The notes under the pieces: generated by a model
The model's input: only the letters and a program-made list of their open reading frames with translations
What the model was told of the DNA's origin: nothing
Database searches by the model: none
Assembly: GCA_019426215.1 (NCBI GenBank)
Contig: CM033405.1
Coordinates: 29,666,199 to 29,730,198, forward strand
Direction of reading: 5' to 3'
Length of the DNA: 64,000 bases
Source: Buddleja alternifolia
Lineage: Eukaryota > Streptophyta > Magnoliopsida > Lamiales > Scrophulariaceae
Translations under genes and position numbers: made by a program
In this document: one piece after another, positions 57,606 to 64,000 of the stretch
Position numbering within the stretch: position 1 is the stretch's first letter
How the letters are laid out: each line of letters starts with the position of its first letter

Positions 57606-58905
57606 TTACTTTACAGATTGGCCATTATTGTATCCATAATACGATAAATACCATTTAACAAATTTCTTCAACCCGGTTTGCAAATCGGTTGTGGGCTTGT
57701 ACCCTAATTCTCTCCGGGCCGAACTTATATTGGCATGGGTAAAAGGTACGTCGCCGTTTCCTGGCATCTCAATCACATTTTTCTTTGCCTTCACTCTCAA
57801 TTGCTTTTTCCAATATCCCCACCATTTGGGGAACCGTCACGGGCGAAGTGTTACCTAAATTAAAGATCCGATATTGAGCCGGGCCCCGTTTCTTCCCACC
57901 CGAACCCGTACTCTTCTTCGATGTATCCAATGACGCAACACAACCTCTCACAATATCGTCAATATAAGTAAAATCACGGGCCAAGTCGACCCGGTTCTTG
58001 CCCCGGTAAACTGTTATCGATTTTCCTTGCAAAATATTCCTAGTGAAAGAGAAATACGCCATGTCCGGTCTACCCCAGGGGCCGTAAACCGTGAAGAACC
58101 TCAACCCGGTTATCGACAACCCGTAAATATGATTATAAGTATGGGTTATTTCCTCGCCTGCTTTCTTCGTCGCGGCGTAGAGCGAAGCAGGTCGGTCAGT
58201 TTGATCCGATTCCGAAAATGGCACCTTATCGTTTAACCCGTAAACCGAGCTCGAGCTGGCCCACACAATCGCGGGTTGCGGGTCAGCGGTTTTGGAAGCT
58301 TCTAGAAGCGAGACTAGACCGGCTATGTTACTATGCACATACGATTGCGGATTCTCCATAGCGTATCGCACCCCGGCCTGAGCCGCCAGGTGCATCACAT
58401 GACTAAAATGCACGATCTCGAACAGCTTCGCTAACATGCCCCGTCGTTAATATCACCCTCGACTATAAAAATATTATGATTATTTAAAAGGCTTTTACGA
58501 GCCTTTTTTATGACACGTCATAATAGTTGTTAAAATTGTCCAGCCCAACGACGCCGTCTCCGCGTTTCTTCAACGCGAGCGACACGTGGCTTCCGACGAA
58601 ACCGGCGGCACCGTGACCAGCACGGCGAAGCCGTTGTGGCGGTGGATCTGAGCGGAGGATCGGATCTGTTTCTCCCAATGTGCGCCGCCGCACGCGGCGG
58701 AGAAGAACTTGTTACCGGAATCGACGAACGATTGGAAACTCAAATACGCCGCCGTTAAGGCGACCAGAAACAGCGCCCATAGGAACATCGTGCTGGTGGA
58801 GGCGAAACACCGGTAGAATTGCCGGTTTTTGCCGGAGCTCCATTTATCCTTGAATTTCCCCGGCGTTGAAGGTAAGAACTGTTCTTCCTCTGCTTTTAAA
58901 GCCAT
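57606..58905 (-). CDS. GAE: UDP-glucuronate 4-epimerase, intronless, frame broken by four 1-base indels
   Basis: The gene encodes the type II Golgi enzyme that converts UDP-glucuronate to UDP-galacturonate for pectin synthesis. Seen: a cytosolic N-terminus, a membrane anchor ([19 protein letters not shown], about residues 36-54), the NAD-binding [24 protein letters not shown], the SSSSVYGL and YAATKKAGE (Tyr-x3-Lys) catalytic motifs, [14 protein letters not shown] and a C-terminus ending [14 protein letters not shown]. The reading frame changes at about 58610, 58507, 58438 and 57807: three apparent one-base losses and one gain, each in or beside a short homopolymer. Allowing for these, the length is ~433 residues, as expected (~430). 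No other damage is visible. It is either a very young pseudogene or, more likely, an intact gene with assembly indels. The start is the ATG at 58903-58905. Confidence 0.85.
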
Positions 58906-59123
58906 TTATAAATGTTGGGATAAATTTTGTGAAGGAATTGTGTAATTTAGAAGGGATGAATGGTGTAAAGGAAAAGTCGAGGCACGAGTTTAGACTCGTT
59001 TTTGTTTAAGACGATGCTGTCAGTGTTTACGGAATATGGCAATCATCAAACAGAATATAACAAAATAAGGCAGATTGAGAGTGGAATTAATCTGCTAAGG
59101 GAAGAAGAAAGATGGAGAGGGAG

Positions 59124-59131
59124 ATATATAG
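59124..59131 (-). promoter_or_regulatory. Candidate TATA box of the epimerase gene
   Basis: The minus strand reads CACTATATATCTCC, about 220 bases upstream of the ATG, giving a leader of roughly 190 bases, usual for GAE genes. Confidence 0.4.
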
Positions 59132-59384
59132 TGGGGGAACAAAGGAAGACGCGTGAACGCGTTAAGGGACTGTTTGGTATGCCAGGGTGTAAGTAAATAA
59201 AATAAAATAGGAAAAAGGAAAGTGGAGGGAAAGTAATTTTGAGGAAGTAGACAACTAACCATTGACTGGGACAGTTGAGATCTGTATATTAGCAGAATAT
59301 ATCTATTTTGATTTTTCTGTTACTAATTTAGGACTTGTATATTATTACTATAGATTTGACTAGTTGTATATGGACTCTAGATAC

Positions 59385-59573
59385 CAACGGAGTTGGTTCG
59401 AGTGGTAAACAGGTTGATTCCGTTTAAGTAAGGTTTCGGGTTCGATTTCTTGTGTATGCAGTTATTCCCATTGTGAGACTCACCCACCAGGCCATGTGTG
59501 CGACCCGGGTCGACCAACAGATTAGTCTGACAATGCCTGGAATACTGTTGTAGGCAACAAAAAAAAAAAAATG
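59385..59573 (+). mobile_element. SINE (family 2), full length
   Basis: The perfect 14-bp duplication TGGACTCTAGATAC flanks it (59371-59384 and 59574-59587). The 5' end has an A-box-like GAGTTGGTTCGAGTGG, the B-box GGTTCGATTTC (~59440-59450) and a terminal A run (~59559-59571) after GTTGTAGGCAAC. Confidence 0.85.
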
Positions 59574-59587
59574 TGGACTCTAGATAC

Positions 59588-60111
59588 TGATTATATATAT
59601 ATATATATGTATATAATATCATAATATAATTTACTTATTTTTGATCTGGAAAATGAAAAGATTTTGTTCGATTTGCTTAAATTAATTTAATTTAAAAAAT
59701 TTAATGATATAATTTACTTAATTTTAATCTGGAAAATGTCTCTTCAAAAAAAAATCTGGAAAATGAAAAGATTTGGTTCGATTTGCTTAAATTAATTTAA
59801 TTTAAAGAATTTAATACGTGTTTGGAAAACTGAATGAAATAAATACTAAAAAATAACTATCGTTAATAGAAGTAGTAGACGTACTAAAATGGTTTTTTAT
59901 TAGCTTTTGAATTATACTGGTGGTAACTATTTTATCTTGAATTTTAGAATTTGACTATTTTTAATTAAGGTTATAACAAGATGTATTCCAAATCCAGTAA
60001 AAGATTTATCTATATATGTAGTTATATGGCACAACTGGATTCAATGAGTTCATATTATCATATTATATATATAATATAACCTCAAAAGTTGAGTTATATT
60101 ATATATAGATT
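59588..60111. other. Intergenic with local direct repeat
   Basis: AATTAATTTAATTTAAA and GGAAAATGAAAAGATTTGG-type phrases are repeated at about 59645-59700 and 59755-59810. No gene. Confidence 0.5.
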
Positions 60112-61471
60112 TGTTGAATCTTGGATAATTTGTAATAATACTGCCTATTTTGTGTGAGTCCACAAGCACAAGAAACTTTGACAACTACGCCAAGTCGACA
60201 CGAAGTTTGTGAACTCGTCTTAAAGTTTTTTAGGTTTGACTTGAAAATTAAGGCTTGCATTAAGATTCAAGCACCGTGTAAATGAATTTGGCTTAGCTTT
60301 AATTGCACTTAGCCTCGTACAATTAAATAGTGATATATTAAATTATATATGTAGAGACTCAAAATGATATACTTGATATACTACTGTGTAAAATTATATA
60401 AATATCAATCACAATTTATAAATACAAATTCATAATTTTTAGAATAATATTGAAGGTTCAAATAGAGAAAAATATCTTAAGTCAACCGTAATTTAATCAT
60501 TCCCCAAAATACAAAATATAGAGAGAATTGGCATTTTGACTGTTTGAGTCAAGTTTAACAAATTTTACGTATAATTTGATTTTGATAATTTTGAAGTGCT
60601 TTGAAAGTGTTAGATTTTTTGGATTTATCTTGTTAATTAAACCGAAAAGATAAAACTCTAATTGAAAAATCAAGTTCAAATAGGCTTGTGTTCGACTTAA
60701 AACTCATATTTAGTTATGGGTCAAGCACAAGCCTTGGGTACAAAAATTCAATTAGTAACAAACAGAGTGTGAGCCTAAATAGACTGAAGTCGCTCAACTT
60801 GATTGATAACCATAATTAATACACACACAATGAAATAATTCTTTCTTAGATGAATCATAAAATTTGACAGTTACAGTCAGTGGCTGATCTACGTGCAATG
60901 GAGGGGGGCCCACTCAATTTTTTTAAAAATATATACATATTTTTTAGTTTTAATTTATCAATTTGTAAAATGTAATTTACTAATTATTGTTGATCATTTT
61001 GTGTTAAAAATATTGTTTATATTTATTTTTTATTTTGTTCGGTAAATTGTGCCCCCACTGATCCAAATTTCTAGATCCGCGACTGGTAATAGTGTCACTT
61101 TATAAGTTTTGATGAGATGACAATTATATGGTCCATAAATCCAATATATAAGAAACATCTTTCCTTGAATATTTCTCTTTATTTCTTTAATCACGTTAAA
61201 TTTTATTTTTCATCTCCTTTTTTCTATTTTTCTTCTCGTCTCTCGCTTTTAACTTAAACTCAATTAGTTTTAATTCTAAAATCTTTTTACCAATATTTAT
61301 GTTTTGTAGACACATCGAGTATGCATTATCAACTATATATACAGAGAATATGCATATATTGTTCCATATTTCTACTTGGGAATTAACATTCCATCAAATG
61401 ATAAAAGACTTTCATCTCTTTTGAAATAAACAGACAAAAATTGCCAGTAATAAATGAGAGGATCTTTTTGT
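60112..61471 (+). repeat. Tandem duplication copy A
   Basis: It is colinear with copy B (61844-63628), from GAATCTTGGA..AATTTG..AATAATACTG through AAGTTTGACAA, GCTTGCATTAAGATTCAAG and TGTTTGAGTCAAGTTTAACAAATTTT to ATGATAAAAGACTTTCATCT. It is non-coding and diverged. A 208-bp hAT element is inserted at 60878. Confidence 0.8.
60878..61085. mobile_element. 208-bp hAT-like MITE
   Basis: The ends are CAGTGGCTGATCTACGTG and, reverse-complemented, CAGTCGCGGATCTAGAAA. GTTACAGT (60870-60877) and GTAATAGT (61086-61093) are the diverged 8-bp target duplication. Copy B has the uninterrupted target ACAGTAATAGG at 63249-63258. Confidence 0.8.
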
Positions 61472-61843
61472 ACTACTTTCTAACAAATATATCGCAACGT
61501 TTGTTTTCCATACATGGGGAAACACTAACATCCATTTAGCAAAGTAATTTCTTGTGAATATTTTTTTATCATATCATCATTAATTGTTTAAAATATTAAT
61601 TTATGCTTTATTTTCATTTTCTTATGTATATGTTTTTATCTTGAATTAATAATGTGAAAACTAGTAATGAATGTTTCTCTTTACTTGTTTCGACGCTAAA
61701 CAATGGACAACATCATTAACACTATAAGGATGTCTAATTTGATTTTATTGACCATCTAATGTATGTAAATAGCAATCTTCTTATATACACACCTTAAACA
61801 TACCAACTCTTGTCTCATACTCGAATTTTGTGGGCTTTTGCAA
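61472..61843. other. Spacer between duplicated copies
   Basis: AT-rich, no gene seen. Confidence 0.5.
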
Positions 61844-63628
61844 TTGCTGAATCTTGGAATTGATTCGTAATAATACTGTCTGTTTTGTGTGGAAGTCCAC
61901 AAACATCTTGAAGTTTGACAAATAAGCCAAGTCGGCACGAAATTTGTAAACCCGACTTAATTTTTTTGAAGTTTAACTTGAAAATTAAGGCTTGCATTAA
62001 GATTCAAGGATCGTGTAAACGAATTTAGCTCAACTTTAATTGCACTTAGCCTCGTACAATTAGATAGTGTGTATTAAATTATATGAGTAGATACTAAAAA
62101 TGATATATTAACGCGTAAAATTATATAATCATCACTCATAATTTATAAATACAAATTCATGATTTTTAGAATAATATTGAGGTTCAAATTAGGGGGGGAA
62201 ATCTTAAGTCAACCAGTTTAATTATTCCCCAAAACACAATTTATAGACAAATAATTGGTGTTCTGACTGTTTGAGTCAAGTTTAACAAATTTTGGGTGCA
62301 ATTTGATTTTGATAATTTTGAAGTGCTTTGAAATTATTAGATTTCGTAGATGTATCTTGTTAATTAAATTGAAAAGATAAAACTCGAAATCAAGTTCAAA
62401 CGGGCTTCGGTTAGACTTGAAACTTGTATTTAGTTATAGGCAGGGATGGAGCTAGGAATCATGGTGAGGGGGGGCGAGATTTTTGTGAGTTTCATTTACC
62501 CGGTAGTGAAGAATTGTATAGGGGGTGCGGGGTACGGTACGCTATATGTATGCGAAAAAATTGAGGATTAGGTTTAGTAAGAACACTTTTGGAGGGGAAA
62601 GTTAAAGGAAAAAATTTAAAGTCATAACTCCTAACTCAAATTTATTGGACTGTTGTGAATGATGGATATATACAAAAGTGAAACTACAATTTAGCTTGAT
62701 AGTTAGATATATTGGCCGTATATAGTTGTCGTCCATTTGAGTTTAAAAGTGGGCTAACTACTTTACAAATTACCATATATATAGGTTATTCTTTAGTTTA
62801 TTGGGTATGTAAATTAAGTTTGCAATTTTTTAGTGGGGTCGAAATCAAATTTTTCAAATTTTCTACATGTGCAAATTGGATAAAATAAAAATTGTTTTTA
62901 TTTATTATAGAATGCAACAATGTGATTAGTAATTTATCATTTCTAAAGCTAGCCTGGGAAGCTCTATTTGTTCTTATTCACTAATCAATAATAGTATTAT
63001 AATATCATAGAAAAATAACTTCAATTTCATTACTACTTGTTTATATGATGTTTGGTTAAATCAATTGATAGAAAAGTTATTTTTGTCACTTTTTAGGGGG
63101 ATAAAATTACAAATGTTAATGTTATAGATAAAAGTAAAAATTAAAGCAGAGTGTGAGATTAAGTAGACCGGAGTCGCTCAACTTCATTGACAACCATAAT
63201 ACATACATGCAGTAAAATAAATTCTTTTAAATGAATTGTACAATTTTACAGTAATAGGGTCACTTCATATGTTTTTGATGAGATGACCGACTATTACATG
63301 GACCATAAAACCAATATGGGCAACTTTTTTCCTTGTATTTTTTCTTTATTTTTTAAATTTTATTTTCATCTCTTTTTTTTTCTCTTCCCGTTTCTTGTCT
63401 TTAACTTAAACTCAATTAGTTTTAATTCTAAAATCTTTTTATCAAATTTTATTTTTTTTACACACATTGAGTTGTGCATTACCAAATATATATATATATA
63501 TATAGAATATGCATATAAAGTATGTTCCATATTCCTACTTGAGAATTAAAATTCCATCAAATGATAAAAGACTTTCATCTCTTTTGAAATAAACTGACTA
63601 AATTGCCATTAATAAAGGAGAGGGTATT
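61844..63628 (+). repeat. Tandem duplication copy B
   Basis: The second copy of 60112-61471. It lacks the hAT MITE but contains a ~680-base insertion (62441-63120) that includes repeat R1 copy 2. Confidence 0.8.
62441..63120 (+). repeat. Insertion in copy B carrying dispersed repeat R1, copy 2
   Basis: It starts CAGGGATGGAGCTAGGAATC and runs colinear with the reverse complement of 48502-49245 as far as about 62890. GTTATAGG (62433-62440) and GTTATAGA (63121-63128) flank the insertion, a near 8-bp duplication as in hAT elements. The right end lacks a matching inverted terminus, so the element may be degraded or composite. Confidence 0.55.
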
Positions 63629-64000
63629 TGTGTAACGCCCCGTATCACCTATCTTCTATTATAACTAGTAAAAAAAAATTCAACTCATATAAATTATTTT
63701 TAAACAAATTCAATATTCCAATAATGTGGTTCAGAATTCTACAACTTGAAAGTACAAAACCACTAGTGAAACTGGATACTGCATATCATTTCATTGATCT
63801 AGTTTCATCTAAATTTGTAGCTGATACTCATCACGATTTCCTTGAATCCCTTTAAGGTCAGTAGCTCAAGACGTCTTTACTAAGATAAGTTTGCACTCAA
63901 GTTGTCCTGGAACATCACTCTCGAAGATCAGTCACTGCTCCACCTACTCCATCTTAGCCTGGGGAAGGGGAGACACGAGTGATGAGCTACTAAGCCCAGT
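63629..64000. other. Window edge, possible start of another repeat
   Basis: TGTAACGCCCCGTATCACC (~63631) and the end AGTGATGAGCTACTAAGCCCAGT resemble common plant LTR sequence, cut by the window end. No gene is supported. Confidence 0.3.

Overview
This is nuclear DNA from a flowering plant, most likely a eudicot. The evidence is AT-rich sequence, long introns with GT-AG borders, plant-only gene families (a TPD1-like secreted protein, a WAT1/MtN21-type EamA transporter, a plant tetraspanin) and dense transposon remains. I cannot name the species. No tRNA gene, rRNA gene or CRISPR array was seen.

Host genes. From left to right: an intronless glycine/serine-rich secreted protein (5578-6006, -); a two-exon tetraspanin (8033-9553, -); cytochrome c oxidase subunit 6b in four exons (13232-16470, +); a TPD1-like cysteine-rich secreted protein (17201-17662, +); a seven-exon WAT1-related/EamA transporter (18838-22587, -); a degenerate invertase/pectin-methylesterase-inhibitor-like gene (29103-29558, +); and a UDP-glucuronate 4-epimerase (57606-58905, -) whose frame is broken by four single-base indels. 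These are unrelated single genes with no operon-like organisation.

Transposon landscape. 1-5500 is gene-poor and holds a 1.45-kb long-TIR element. 6400-13230 is peppered with SINEs and MITEs. About 22830-28243 looks like a CACTA element with a plant Transposase_24 gene. 30943-34994 holds a ~1-kb direct repeat pair separated by a copia-like solo LTR. 34995-48496 is one Ty3/gypsy LTR retrotransposon of the dual-RNase-H (Tat) type. Its gag-pol lies on the minus strand, while a seven-exon plant-mobile-domain gene lies antisense between integrase and the 3' LTR. 49480-52552 is a 3-kb long inverted repeat built from diverged tandem units. 53790-56840 is a 5'-truncated LINE split by a hAT element with perfect 8-bp target duplications. 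60112-63628 is a diverged tandem duplication in which one copy gained a small hAT element and the other gained a different insertion.

The main points for a second look are: the retrotransposon carrying an intron-containing antisense plant-mobile-domain gene with its own TATA box; the 3-kb palindrome; the duplicated exon-3 splice acceptor in COX6b; the homopolymer-type indels in the epimerase gene; and several insertions whose empty sites survive in paralogous copies inside the same window. Exon borders were read by eye from codon phase and GT-AG rules and have not been tested by alignment.
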